The notes under the pieces are model-generated. The model was not told where the DNA came from. It was given only the letters and a program-made list of their open reading frames with translations, and made no database searches. From assembly GCF_002874965.1 (NCBI RefSeq), contig NZ_CP025624.1, forward strand, positions 6,262,001 through 6,326,000: a stretch of 64,000 bases of DNA. Direction: 5' to 3'. The position numbers and the translations under genes were made by a program. Shown piece by piece: positions 36,785 through 45,575 of this stretch; within the stretch, counting starts at the first letter, position 1, and each line of letters begins with the position of its first letter. The DNA comes from Pseudomonas sp. NC02. Lineage in GTDB: Bacteria; Pseudomonadota; Gammaproteobacteria; Pseudomonadales; Pseudomonadaceae.

Positions 36785-36967
36785 TCACTTCAGGCCTGCT
36801 GATTTCAAAATGCTGTGCAAGGTCCCCTTGGCTATCTCTGATTTAGGATGAGGAACCGTCACCCGGCCGGGCTTGGTTGAGTGCTTGAATTGATGGTGAC
36901 TGCCTTTCGCCGCCACCTCAAACCATCCATCCGCCATCAGCAAGTCAATTACCTCTCTGCTTCTCAT
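36785..36967 (-). CDS. hicA: HicA toxin, mRNA interferase
   Basis: The 60-residue protein has the double-stranded-RNA-binding-like HicA fold with the catalytic His in GSHHQFKH and the ending VPHPKSEIAKGTLHSILKSA. It cleaves mRNA and is blocked by HicB encoded just downstream. The pair lies outside attR, so it was not brought in by the present island. Confidence 0.92.
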   Translation of the reverse strand: MRSREVIDLLMADGWFEVAAKGSHHQFKHSTKPGRVTVPHPKSEIAKGTLHSILKSAGLK

Positions 36968-37044
36968 CGCGCCCGCTCCACAGTGTGTATCTTACACACC
37001 GAAGGTATCCTGCAGCATCTTTTATACACACAGGACACACCAAT

Positions 37045-37074
37045 GAAAAAAGCCCGCTCATTTCTGAACGGGCT
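37045..37074 (-). terminator. Intrinsic terminator of the amidase transcript
   Basis: On the minus strand AGCCCG and CGGGCT form a stem followed by TTTTTTC. It lies about 80 bases beyond the amidase stop. Confidence 0.75.
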
Positions 37075-37152
37075 CATGCGAAGAATATGATGACTACGCC
37101 TATCGCCGCTTCGCCAGCGAACTAATGTCAGTTTTTGTGCCTTGACTGACTC

Positions 37153-38406
37153 TCAGCTTACCAACGCATTAACAATGACTTGCGCCGTACCTAGCAACGG
37201 CGCATCCCCTCTAAACGCCCCAATTACCTGCAACCCCACCGGCAACTCCCCTTCCCCACGCATCACCGGTACATTCACCTGCGGCAAGCCAAACGCGCCC
37301 CAGAACTTGATGAAGTCCGACGGGCCCGTGGTCGCCAACCCCACCGGCGCCAGCATCCCGCAGGAAACACTCAACATCGCATCAAACGGCTGGCAGATTT
37401 GCGCAAGCTGCGGGGCCAGTTGTACCAAGCGGGCCTTGGCTGCCGACTCCTGCTCCCAACTCGTCGTCTGGGCGCGCTCGATCATGGCCAACGTCGAGTC
37501 GCTGAGTAGTTCGGGATGAGACTGAAACTCCTTGGCCAATGAACGGGCACCTTCGCAATCGTTGATCAACTGGTGATCGTCGAATACCCCGTCGAACGCT
37601 TCAGGCAACACGACCTCACTGACAAGAGGCCCCAACCGTGCAACCGCTCGTTCAATAGCCTCGGCCACCAACGGCTGCACATCCGACCAGCGAGAGGTAC
37701 GGCAGAAACCAAGCCGCAAGGGCCGACGCCCCGCCTCAACAGCCGGAAACCCAGGGATCAACACCCGCGCCACCCGCTCAAGATCACGCACCGAACGGCC
37801 ATACCAACCCACGGTATCGAGGCTCGGCGCCAGGGGTTTCACGCCTTCTAGCGAGACCAGTCCAAACGACGGTTTGAAGGCATACAACCCGCAATAAGCG
37901 GCTGGCTTGAGCAGCGACCCAGCCGTCTGGGTACCCAACGCCAACGGGAAAAACCCGGCCGCCATCCCCGCCGCGGAACCCGCGCTGGAGCTAGCCGGCG
38001 TGCGGGACAGATCGAGCGGATTACGCGTCGGCCCTGTGTGCATGTAGGCAAATTCGGTGGTGTGGGTCTTGCCCATGATGATCGCGCCCGCCTGTCGTAG
38101 CAGCGTCACCACATGGGCATCCCGCGATGGACGATTACCCAGGTAAATCGGCGAATAGAATTCCGTTGGGTGGTCGGCGGTATCAAAGATGTCCTTGACC
38201 CCCACGGGCAAGCCCGCCAGCGGACCGGAACAGCCTTCAAGCTGCAACGCCTGCTCGCGCACCGCCTCAGCGTCGAAGGATACAAACGCCTGGATATCTG
38301 GTTCGTCGACACCTATGCGCGCAAGAAAGTGTTCAGCAACCAAAGCCGGCGTAATCGCCCCCGAACCCACCGCCTCGGCGATGCCCGTTGAATCCAGGCC
38401 ATTCAT
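37153..38406 (-). CDS. Amidase-signature family hydrolase
   Basis: The 417-residue protein has the amidase signature Ser-cisSer-Lys triad: Lys in GVKDIFDTADHPT and the Gly/Ser-rich SSAGSAAGMAAG block, preceded by TPASSSAG. The family hydrolyses amides from indoleacetamide to Glu-tRNA; the substrate here cannot be told. The ATG at 38406 begins MNGLDSTGIAEAVGSG, the usual family start; the longer frame would run into the VOC gene. It lies ten bases after that gene and is probably cotranscribed with it. Confidence 0.88.
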   Translation of the reverse strand: MNGLDSTGIAEAVGSGAITPALVAEHFLARIGVDEPDIQAFVSFDAEAVREQALQLEGCSGPLAGLPVGVKDIFDTADHPTEFYSPIYLGNRPSRDAHVVTLLRQAGAIIMGKTHTTEFAYMHTGPTRNPLDLSRTPASSSAGSAAGMAAGFFPLALGTQTAGSLLKPAAYCGLYAFKPSFGLVSLEGVKPLAPSLDTVGWYGRSVRDLERVARVLIPGFPAVEAGRRPLRLGFCRTSRWSDVQPLVAEAIERAVARLGPLVSEVVLPEAFDGVFDDHQLINDCEGARSLAKEFQSHPELLSDSTLAMIERAQTTSWEQESAAKARLVQLAPQLAQICQPFDAMLSVSCGMLAPVGLATTGPSDFIKFWGAFGLPQVNVPVMRGEGELPVGLQVIGAFRGDAPLLGTAQVIVNALVS

Positions 38407-38416
38407 CAACGCGCCC

Positions 38417-38842
38417 TCATTTAGCAAACAACTGCCCAATGTCCTTGAACGCCTTGAACTCCAACGCGTTGCCGCACGGGTCAAACAGAAACAACGTCGC
38501 CTGCTCGCCCACCTGGCCTTTGAAACGAATATGCGGTTCCAACACAAACTGGGTATTGCGCGCCTGCAAACGCTCCGCCAACGCATGCCAATCATCCCAA
38601 CTCAACACCACGCCAAAATGCGGCACCGGCACGTCGTGACCGTCTACCGCATTGGTGTGCGCCGCCTCTTGAGAAGCGGTTTTCGGATGCTCATGAATCA
38701 CCAATTGATGCCCGAAGAAGTCGAAGTCGACCCAGTGATCACTGGCACGTCCCTCCTCCAACCCAAACACCTCACCATAAAACTGCCGCGCAGCCGCCAG
38801 GTCGAATACCGGAATTGCCAGGTGAAAAGGAGCCAGTGCCAT
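38417..38842 (-). CDS. VOC (glyoxalase-like) family protein
   Basis: The 141-residue protein has two beta-alpha-beta-beta-beta modules: [17 protein letters not shown] at the start, and [16 protein letters not shown] near the end with the metal-ligand Glu. His7 and the paired His of VPHFGVVL complete a possible metal site. VOC enzymes include lyases, dioxygenases and resistance proteins; no specific substrate is indicated. It is first in an operon with the amidase. Confidence 0.87.
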   Translation of the reverse strand: MALAPFHLAIPVFDLAAARQFYGEVFGLEEGRASDHWVDFDFFGHQLVIHEHPKTASQEAAHTNAVDGHDVPVPHFGVVLSWDDWHALAERLQARNTQFVLEPHIRFKGQVGEQATLFLFDPCGNALEFKAFKDIGQLFAK

Positions 38843-38955
38843 CAGGTTTAACCTCTATGGGTATTAAGTCCTTGCGAGTCTAGCCTTGCCGTAACCGATG
38901 GAAAGACGATAATTTTCGCAGCGAGCTCAAATTATTTTGATCAATCGAGACGCCC

Positions 38956-39822
38956 ATGCTGCGGGAACTGAAAACCTTTATCGCCGTTACCCGCCATGGC
39001 ACGTTCGCCGCAGCGGGCATGCATATCGGGCTGACGCAATCGGCGGTGAGTGCGCAGATCCGTCAGTTGGAGCAGGTGCTCGGCGTGCAGTTGTTCGACC
39101 GAACCGGGCGCCAGGCCACGCTGAACGCGGCGGGGATCCGCGCGCTGCCGCTGGCCAGGGAGATTCTCGAGACGTTCAACCGCATGGCTGTGCCGGTGGA
39201 TGCCAATGAGTACAGGGGCGAGTTGAAGGTCGGCGCCATCACCACCGCCCAGACCGGCCTGCTGCCCCAGGCCCTGGTGCGTTTGCGCCAGGCGGCGCCG
39301 ACGGTGGAGTGCAAGTTGGTGCCGGGAGTTTCCCTGGAGCTGCTCAGCCAGGTGGATGCAGGCGAACTCGACTCGGCGATCATCATTCGCCCACCCTTTG
39401 ACTTGCCCAAGGAACTGCACGTGCAACTGCTGCGCAGGGAGCCGTTTGTGTTGATCGCGCCGCTGACGGTCGAGGGGGATGACCCGCTGCAACTGCTCGC
39501 CGCTCATCCTCACGTGCGCTACGACCGGGCTTCGTTTGGCGGGCGGCTGGTCAGTCGCTTTCTGCGGGATCAGCGGCTGGACGTGCAAGTGGCGCTGGAA
39601 CTGGACGAGATCGAGGCGCTGGTCAAAATGGTCGAATGCGGCCTGGGCGTTTCACTGGTTCCCCACGCCGGACTATGGCTGGACCGATCCCCGCAGGTGC
39701 GTGTCATCCCGCTGGGCGAGCTGACCTTTAACCGGGAAATCATCTTGCTGAGCCGCTACAGCCAGCGCAACCTTCCGGTGCCACAACTCTTTGCCCGATG
39801 CCTGCTGGCAGACACGATCTAA
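38956..39822 (+). CDS. LysR-family regulator
   Basis: The 288-residue protein has the N-terminal LysR winged helix (LKTFIAVTRHGTFAAAGMHI, then QSAVSAQIRQLEQVLGVQLF) and a substrate-binding effector domain with ELKVGAITTAQTGLLP. It is divergent from the VOC-amidase operon, separated by about 110 bases, so it probably controls that operon and itself. The inducer is unknown. Confidence 0.92.
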   Translation: MLRELKTFIAVTRHGTFAAAGMHIGLTQSAVSAQIRQLEQVLGVQLFDRTGRQATLNAAGIRALPLAREILETFNRMAVPVDANEYRGELKVGAITTAQTGLLPQALVRLRQAAPTVECKLVPGVSLELLSQVDAGELDSAIIIRPPFDLPKELHVQLLRREPFVLIAPLTVEGDDPLQLLAAHPHVRYDRASFGGRLVSRFLRDQRLDVQVALELDEIEALVKMVECGLGVSLVPHAGLWLDRSPQVRVIPLGELTFNREIILLSRYSQRNLPVPQLFARCLLADTI

Positions 39823-39831
39823 GACGCAAAA

Positions 39832-39858
39832 AAAAGCCGCACATCCGTGCGGCTTTTT
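39832..39858. terminator. Bidirectional terminator between lysR and the PQQ dehydrogenase gene
   Basis: GCCGCAC and GTGCGGC with loop ATCC, flanked by eight As and five Ts, sits in the short gap between two convergent genes and fits both. Confidence 0.88.
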
Positions 39859-39864
39859 CACGCC

Positions 39865-42225
39865 CTATTTCTTGGGCAACGCGTAGGCAATCACATAATC
39901 CCCACGGTCCGGCGACTGTCGCGCGCCGCCGGCGGTTAGCACGATGTACTGCGTGCCAGTCTTGGGCGACACGTAGGTCATCGGTCCCGATTGGCTACCC
40001 ACCGGCAGACGGGACTTCCAGATCTCGTTACCGCTGCCGGTATCGAAGGCGCGCAGGTAGAAGTCCTGGGTGCCGGCGAAAAACAGCAAGCCAGACTGCG
40101 TGGCCAGAGACGCGCCAAGAGTCGGCATGCCAATCGGAATCGGCATGTGCATGCGGATGCCCAGCGGCCCGGTGTCTTCAACCGTGCCCACCGGCACTTG
40201 CCACATCAGCTTGTGGGTTTTCAGGTCGATGGCCGACAGGGTGCCGAACGGCGGCTTCTGACACGGAATGCCCGCCGCCGAGAGGAAGCGCTCGCGCATC
40301 GCACCGAACGGCGTACCTTCTTGCGGCACCACGCCCATTTCGATGCCACTGGCACCGGCGGCGATCTTGTCGCGCGGGATCATGTAGTTGGCCAAACCCA
40401 GGCGCATGTCGTTGACGAACATGTAGTGGGTATTCGGGTCCACTGACACACTGCCCCAGTTCATCCCCCCCAGCGAACCCGGGAATTGCAGCGCGCGGTC
40501 CAGGCCTGGTGGCGTATAGACGCCCTGGTGGCGCATGCCCTTGAACTGGATGCGGCACATCAACTGGTCAAACGGCGTGGCGCCCCACATGTCGGATTCG
40601 GTCAGTTGCTGATTGCCGATCGAAGGCATGTCCACCGAAAACGGCTGGGTCGGCGAATAGCGTTCGCCGGGCACATTGCCCTGGGGCACCGGACGCTCTT
40701 CGACCCGGGCGATGGGCACGCCGGTTGCGCGGTTGAGCAGGAAGATTTCACCTTGCTTGGTGACTTGGGCCAGTGCCGGTTGCACGCCGCCGTTGCCATC
40801 CGGAATGTCGTAGAGCAGCGGCTGTGCCGGCAGGTCGAAGTCCCACAGGTCGTGGTGAGTGGTCTGGAAGTGCCAGCGCACTTGGCCGGTCTTCACGTCG
40901 ATGGCGACGATGGAGGAGCTCCACTTGTCGTCATAGGCGGTACGTTCACCGGCGAAGAAGTCCGGGGTGGCGTTACCGGTGGGCAGGTAGACCAGGCCGA
41001 GCTTGGCGTCGTAGGACATGGCCGACCATACGTTCGGCGTGCCCCGGGTGTAGGTCTCTCCTGCAGGTGGGCGTTTGGTGGTGTTCGGGTTGCCCGGATC
41101 CCAGGCCCACACCAGTTCGCCGCTGTGCACGTCAAAGGCGCGCACCACGCCTGGCGGTTCACCGGTGGAGAAGTTGTCCGCCACACGCCCGCCCACGATC
41201 ACCACATCGCCCGCCACCAGTGGCGTCGAGGTTTGCTGGTAATAACCGGGCTTCACTTCGCCCATGTCGGTCTTCAGGTCAACGGTGCCGTGGTCGCCGA
41301 AGTCTTCGCAGGGCGCGCCGGTTTCAGCATTGATCGCAATCAACCGGGCATCGCCGGTCGGCAGAAACAGACGTTTCACACAGGCTTTGGCGCCGGCGGG
41401 TTGCTCGCTGGCACTGCTGTCGAAATACCCCAGGCCACGGCAACGCTGCCAGTTGGGGCCGCTGCCCTGGGGATCGAATTTCCAGCGTTGGGCACCGGTA
41501 TCGGCGTCCAGGGAAAACACTTTGCCGTAGGCGGTGCACACGTAAACGCTGTCACCGATCTGCAGCGGGGTGTTCTGGTCTTCGGCACCGGCGCCATTGC
41601 TCTCGGGGATGTCGCCGGTGTGGAAGGTCCAGGCCACCTGCAACTTGTCGATGTTGCCTTTGTTGATCTGGTCCAGCGCGGCAAACCGATTGCCGGCGGT
41701 GGTGTTGCCCCAGTGGGCCCAGTCTTTTTGCTCGGTGCCCGGCGTTACCGCAGTCACCGCAGGCTCACTGCTGGCCTTGACCACGTGGGTCGGTACAAAC
41801 ATGTACGCCAGGGTGGCGACCACGCCCAGGCCCAGCAGCCCGGCAACGCCATAGGCGCCGCGCCCGGGTGTCGATCCGGAAGCGCGGGCGAGCTGTGGAT
41901 AAATCAGCGCGACTACCAGGCCGATGACGGCGAAGGTCAGGACTCGCGAAACCAACGGCCAGTATTCCAGACCGGTATCCCACACCGCCCAGATCGCAGT
42001 CAGCACCAATGCCACGGCGTACAGCCATGCGCCCTGAGGCCGGCGCTTGGCGATCAGCACACCAGAGACCAGCATCGCCAGGCCCATCAGCAGGAAATAC
42101 CAACTGCCGCCCAGCACTACGAGGTAACCGCCACCGCCTGCCAAACCCAGGCCGATCAAGGCGATCAGCAGGCCCAGCCCAACCAGCAACCATCTGCTGC
42201 CGGTGGCAGCTCCAAAGTTATTCAT
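39865..42225 (-). CDS. gcd: Membrane-bound PQQ-dependent dehydrogenase (glucose/quinate/shikimate family)
   Basis: The enzyme oxidises a sugar or cyclic polyol in the periplasm and passes electrons to ubiquinone. The 786-residue protein has five N-terminal membrane segments (residues 12-145) and a beta-propeller with tryptophan-docking repeats. The catalytic Asp motif HHDLWDFDLPAQP and the ending GDYVIAYALPKK are present. Residue 233 in CTAYGKVF is Tyr where E. coli glucose dehydrogenase has His262, a residue linked to sugar affinity, so quinate or another substrate is possible and the symbol gcd is tentative. Its cofactor is made by the pqq genes about 3.5 kb to the right. Confidence 0.88.
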   Translation of the reverse strand: MNNFGAATGSRWLLVGLGLLIALIGLGLAGGGGYLVVLGGSWYFLLMGLAMLVSGVLIAKRRPQGAWLYAVALVLTAIWAVWDTGLEYWPLVSRVLTFAVIGLVVALIYPQLARASGSTPGRGAYGVAGLLGLGVVATLAYMFVPTHVVKASSEPAVTAVTPGTEQKDWAHWGNTTAGNRFAALDQINKGNIDKLQVAWTFHTGDIPESNGAGAEDQNTPLQIGDSVYVCTAYGKVFSLDADTGAQRWKFDPQGSGPNWQRCRGLGYFDSSASEQPAGAKACVKRLFLPTGDARLIAINAETGAPCEDFGDHGTVDLKTDMGEVKPGYYQQTSTPLVAGDVVIVGGRVADNFSTGEPPGVVRAFDVHSGELVWAWDPGNPNTTKRPPAGETYTRGTPNVWSAMSYDAKLGLVYLPTGNATPDFFAGERTAYDDKWSSSIVAIDVKTGQVRWHFQTTHHDLWDFDLPAQPLLYDIPDGNGGVQPALAQVTKQGEIFLLNRATGVPIARVEERPVPQGNVPGERYSPTQPFSVDMPSIGNQQLTESDMWGATPFDQLMCRIQFKGMRHQGVYTPPGLDRALQFPGSLGGMNWGSVSVDPNTHYMFVNDMRLGLANYMIPRDKIAAGASGIEMGVVPQEGTPFGAMRERFLSAAGIPCQKPPFGTLSAIDLKTHKLMWQVPVGTVEDTGPLGIRMHMPIPIGMPTLGASLATQSGLLFFAGTQDFYLRAFDTGSGNEIWKSRLPVGSQSGPMTYVSPKTGTQYIVLTAGGARQSPDRGDYVIAYALPKK

Positions 42226-42255
42226 CGCGCAAACGTCCTTCCTGTATACCTAACG

Positions 42256-42306
42256 CAAAATAATGTACCAAACAGTTACTTTTCACAATCTGGCACAAAA
42301 TAATGT
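42256..42306. promoter_or_regulatory. Two CAAAATAATGT direct repeats in the gcd-lrp divergent gap
   Basis: CAAAATAATGT occurs at 42256-42266 and 42296-42306, exactly 40 bases apart, close to four helical turns. They lie just upstream of the dehydrogenase start. They may be operators of the neighbouring Lrp-type regulator. Confidence 0.4.
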
Positions 42307-42386
42307 GTTCGATCAGCGGCGAAAATAAATTCCCGGCCGGGCGGGCAGTATCGCCAGGACCGAGCCTGTAACATGCTCGCCCATTG

Positions 42387-42869
42387 ATGCCCGCGCCGGA
42401 GAACACCTTGCCCGCCTCTCACCCTCCCGTCCTCGATGAAATCGATCGCCAGTTGATCGCCGCCTTGCAGATCAACGCGCGTGAAAGCGTGGCCATGCTT
42501 GCCCGGCAACTGGGCATCGCGCGCACCACCGTCACCTCACGCCTGGCGCGCCTGGAAAAAACCCAGGTGATTACCGGCTATGGCGTGCGCCTCAGCCAGC
42601 GGGTGGTGGACGGTGGTTTGCAGGCCTACGTGGGGATCACCGTGCAACCGCGCTCCGGCAAGGAAGTGCTGCGCCGGATCAGTGCCATGGCGCAGGTTCA
42701 GCAGTTATGTGCGGTAAGCGGCGAGTTCGATTACGTGGCCTGGCTGCGCACCGATTCGCCGGAACAGCTGGATCAACTGCTGGACCAGATCGGCAGCGTC
42801 GATGGCGTGGAGAAGACCACCACCTCGATCATCCTCAGTAACAAACTGGATCGCGGCCAACCAATCTGA
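42387..42869 (+). CDS. Lrp/AsnC-family regulator
   Basis: The 160-residue protein has an AsnC-type helix-turn-helix (LDEIDRQLIAALQINARESV, then LGIARTTVTSRLARLEKT) and a RAM ligand-binding domain (AYVGITVQPRSGKEVL). It is followed on the same strand by davB after 146 bases and is divergent from the PQQ dehydrogenase gene. Control of lysine catabolism by an amino-acid-sensing Lrp protein is the natural inference. The ATG at 42387 is preferred to a TTG three bases earlier. Confidence 0.9.
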   Translation: MPAPENTLPASHPPVLDEIDRQLIAALQINARESVAMLARQLGIARTTVTSRLARLEKTQVITGYGVRLSQRVVDGGLQAYVGITVQPRSGKEVLRRISAMAQVQQLCAVSGEFDYVAWLRTDSPEQLDQLLDQIGSVDGVEKTTTSIILSNKLDRGQPI

Positions 42870-43015
42870 CCAGCAAGATCGTCACTCTGACTAAAAACAA
42901 TTCAATCCGACGACACATTGCGTCTTATTAACGAACGCTACGCTCCCTAGAATGGCTGCCATCTTTTCCTATACTCAGCGGGTCGCGCCCCGCCGAGCCG
43001 CCAGCAAGGTCAGCC

Positions 43016-44719
43016 ATGAGCATTCCTTCCAGCACCATCAGCAAGCCCAACCGCCACCCCGCCACCGGTAAAAAGCCGATCACTATCTTTGGCCCGGACT
43101 TCCCGTTCGCCTTTGATGACTGGATCGAGCATCCGGCGGGCCTGGGCAGCATTCCGGCGGCCAACCACGGCGCCGAAGTGGCGATCGTCGGCGCCGGGAT
43201 TGCCGGGCTGGTAGCCGCCTATGAGTTGATGAAGCTGGGCCTTAAACCCGTGGTGTATGAAGCCTCGAAAATGGGTGGCCGCCTGCGCTCCCAGGCGTTT
43301 GAAGGCGCCGAAGGCATCATTGCGGAACTGGGTGGCATGCGTTTCCCGGTGTCCTCCACCGCGTTCTACCACTACGTCGACAAGCTCGGGCTGGAGACCA
43401 AACCCTTCCCCAACCCGCTGACGCCGGCTTCCGGCAGCACGGTCATCGACCTCGAAGGCCAGACGCACTACGCACAGAAACTCGCTGACCTTCCTGCACT
43501 GTTCCAGGAAGTGGCTGACGCCTGGGCCGACGCCCTGGAAGCCGGCTCGCAGTTCGCCGATATCCAGCAAGCCATCCGCGACCGTGACGTACCGCGCCTG
43601 AAAGAGCTGTGGAATACGCTGGTTCCGTTGTGGGACGACCGCACCTTCTACGACTTCGTGGCGACCTCCAAAGCGTTCGCCAAGTTGTCCTTTCATCACC
43701 GCGAAGTGTTCGGCCAGGTCGGTTTCGGCACCGGCGGCTGGGACTCGGACTTCCCCAACTCGATGCTGGAAATCTTCCGCGTGGTGATGACCAACTGCGA
43801 CGATCACCAGCATCTGGTGGTCGGCGGCGTCGCCCAAGTGCCCATGGGCATCTGGCGCCATGTGCCGGAGCGTTGCGCCCACTGGCCCGAAGGCACCAGC
43901 CTCAGTTCCCTGCACAACGGTGCGCCACGGGCCGGGGTCAAGCGCATTGCCCACGCCCCGGACGGCCGTTTCGCCGTCACCGACAACTACGGTGACACCC
44001 GCGAATACGCCGCCGTGCTGACCACCTGCCAGAGCTGGCTGCTGACCACCCAGATCGAGTGCGACGAAACCCTGTTCTCGCAAAAGATGTGGATGGCCCT
44101 GGACCGCACCCGCTACATGCAGTCGTCGAAGACCTTCGTGATGGTCGACCGGCCATTCTGGAAGGACAAGGATCCGGAAACCGGCCGCGACCTGATGAGC
44201 ATGACGCTGACGGATCGCCTGACCCGCGGCACCTATCTGTTCGACAACGGTGACGACAAGCCGGGGGTGATTTGCCTGTCCTACTCCTGGATGAGCGATG
44301 CGCTGAAAATGCTTCCGCAACCCATCGAGAAACGCGTGAAGCTGGCTCTGGATGCGCTGAAGAAGATCTACCCGAAAGTCGACATCGCCGCGCGGATCAT
44401 CGGCGACCCGATCACCGTGTCATGGGAAGCCGACCCGCATTTCCTCGGCGCTTTCAAAGGCGCACTTCCCGGCCACTATCGCTATAACCAGCGGATGTAC
44501 GCGCACTTCATACAGAAGGACATGCCGGCGGAGCAACGCGGTATTTTCATTGCCGGTGACGACGTGTCCTGGACCCCGGCGTGGGTTGAAGGCGCCGTGC
44601 AAACCTCGCTGAACGCGGTGTGGGGCATCATGACTCACTTCGGTGGCAGCACTCACCCGCAGAACCCGGGGCCGGGGGATGTGTTCGACGAGATCGGGCC
44701 AATCGCACTGCCCGAGTAA
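43016..44719 (+). CDS. davB: L-lysine 2-monooxygenase
   Basis: This FAD enzyme converts L-lysine and O2 to 5-aminovaleramide, CO2 and water, the first step of the aminovalerate route of lysine use. The 567-residue protein begins with the family-specific KKPITIFGPDFPFAFDDWIE and has the dinucleotide-binding AIVGAGIAGLVAAYE (residues 54-68), GGRLRSQAF and the C-terminal flavin motif IFIAGDDVSWTPAWVEGAVQ. It matches P. putida DavB as I remember it almost throughout. Tryptophan monooxygenase IaaM is the nearest alternative, but the davA partner settles it. davA follows ten bases later. Confidence 0.94.
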   Translation: MSIPSSTISKPNRHPATGKKPITIFGPDFPFAFDDWIEHPAGLGSIPAANHGAEVAIVGAGIAGLVAAYELMKLGLKPVVYEASKMGGRLRSQAFEGAEGIIAELGGMRFPVSSTAFYHYVDKLGLETKPFPNPLTPASGSTVIDLEGQTHYAQKLADLPALFQEVADAWADALEAGSQFADIQQAIRDRDVPRLKELWNTLVPLWDDRTFYDFVATSKAFAKLSFHHREVFGQVGFGTGGWDSDFPNSMLEIFRVVMTNCDDHQHLVVGGVAQVPMGIWRHVPERCAHWPEGTSLSSLHNGAPRAGVKRIAHAPDGRFAVTDNYGDTREYAAVLTTCQSWLLTTQIECDETLFSQKMWMALDRTRYMQSSKTFVMVDRPFWKDKDPETGRDLMSMTLTDRLTRGTYLFDNGDDKPGVICLSYSWMSDALKMLPQPIEKRVKLALDALKKIYPKVDIAARIIGDPITVSWEADPHFLGAFKGALPGHYRYNQRMYAHFIQKDMPAEQRGIFIAGDDVSWTPAWVEGAVQTSLNAVWGIMTHFGGSTHPQNPGPGDVFDEIGPIALPE

Positions 44720-44729
44720 GGAGTTGCCC

Positions 44730-45524
44730 ATGCGTGTTGCCCTGTATCAATGCCCGCCTTTGCCGCTGGACGTGGCCGGCAATCTCAAGCGCCTGCATCA
44801 GTTGGCGCAAGAGGCCACCGACGCCGACCTGCTGGTGCTGCCGGAGATGTTTCTCACCGGCTATAACATCGGCGTGGAAGCGGTCGGCGCCTTGGCTGAA
44901 ACCCAGGACGGTCCCGCTGCCCAATCCATCGCCGCGCTGGCGAAAAACTCGGGCGTGGCGATTCTGTATGGCTACCCGGAACGCGGTGCAGACGGGCAGA
45001 TCTACAACGCCGTGCAGTTGATAGACGCCAACGGCCAGCGCCTGTGCAACTACCGCAAGACCCACCTGTTTGGCGATCTCGACAACTCGATGTTCAGCGC
45101 CGGCGACGATGATTTCCCGCTGGTGGAATTGAACGGCTGGACGCTGGGTTTCCTGATTTGCTATGACCTGGAGTTCCCGGAGAACACCCGGCGCCTGGCG
45201 CTGGCCGGCGCGGAGTTGATCCTGGTACCGACGGCCAATATGGTGCCCTTCGATTTCGTCGCCGATGTGACCGTGCGGGCGCGGGCGTTTGAAAACCAGT
45301 GTTATGTGGCCTACGCCAATTACTGCGGGCAGGAAGGCGAGATCCAGTATTGCGGGCAAAGCAGCATCGCCGCACCGGATGGCCAGCGGATTGCCCAGGC
45401 AGGTCTGGATGAAGCGCTGATCGTGGGCACACTCGATCGGCAGTTGATGGTCGACTCACGCGCGGCCAATCGCTACCTGCTGGACCGTCGTCCCGAGCTT
45501 TATGGGGCGTTGCACAAGCACTGA
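44730..45524 (+). CDS. davA: 5-aminovaleramidase (nitrilase superfamily)
   Basis: This enzyme hydrolyses the 5-aminovaleramide made by DavB to 5-aminovalerate and ammonia. The 264-residue protein has the nitrilase Glu-Lys-Cys triad: Glu in LVLPEMFLTGYN, Lys in YRKTHLFGD and Cys in GFLICYDLEFPE. AAGGAG lies before the ATG at 44730. It is in an operon with davB. The further steps (davT, davD) are not in the window. Confidence 0.94.
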   Translation: MRVALYQCPPLPLDVAGNLKRLHQLAQEATDADLLVLPEMFLTGYNIGVEAVGALAETQDGPAAQSIAALAKNSGVAILYGYPERGADGQIYNAVQLIDANGQRLCNYRKTHLFGDLDNSMFSAGDDDFPLVELNGWTLGFLICYDLEFPENTRRLALAGAELILVPTANMVPFDFVADVTVRARAFENQCYVAYANYCGQEGEIQYCGQSSIAAPDGQRIAQAGLDEALIVGTLDRQLMVDSRAANRYLLDRRPELYGALHKH

Positions 45525-45575
45525 TCCCGGCTGCTTTGCGCTAGCATAGGCACTTCCTACGTTTCGGAAGTGCTC

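Noticed and set aside
36328..36967. HicAB as cargo of the island
   Set aside because: It lies about 750 bases outside attR, beyond a GC-rich chromosomal cupin gene, so it is not part of the present element.
40486..42303. 605-codon frame opposite the PQQ dehydrogenase gene
   Set aside because: Low-complexity His/Gln/Gly-rich translation, a shadow of a beta-propeller gene.
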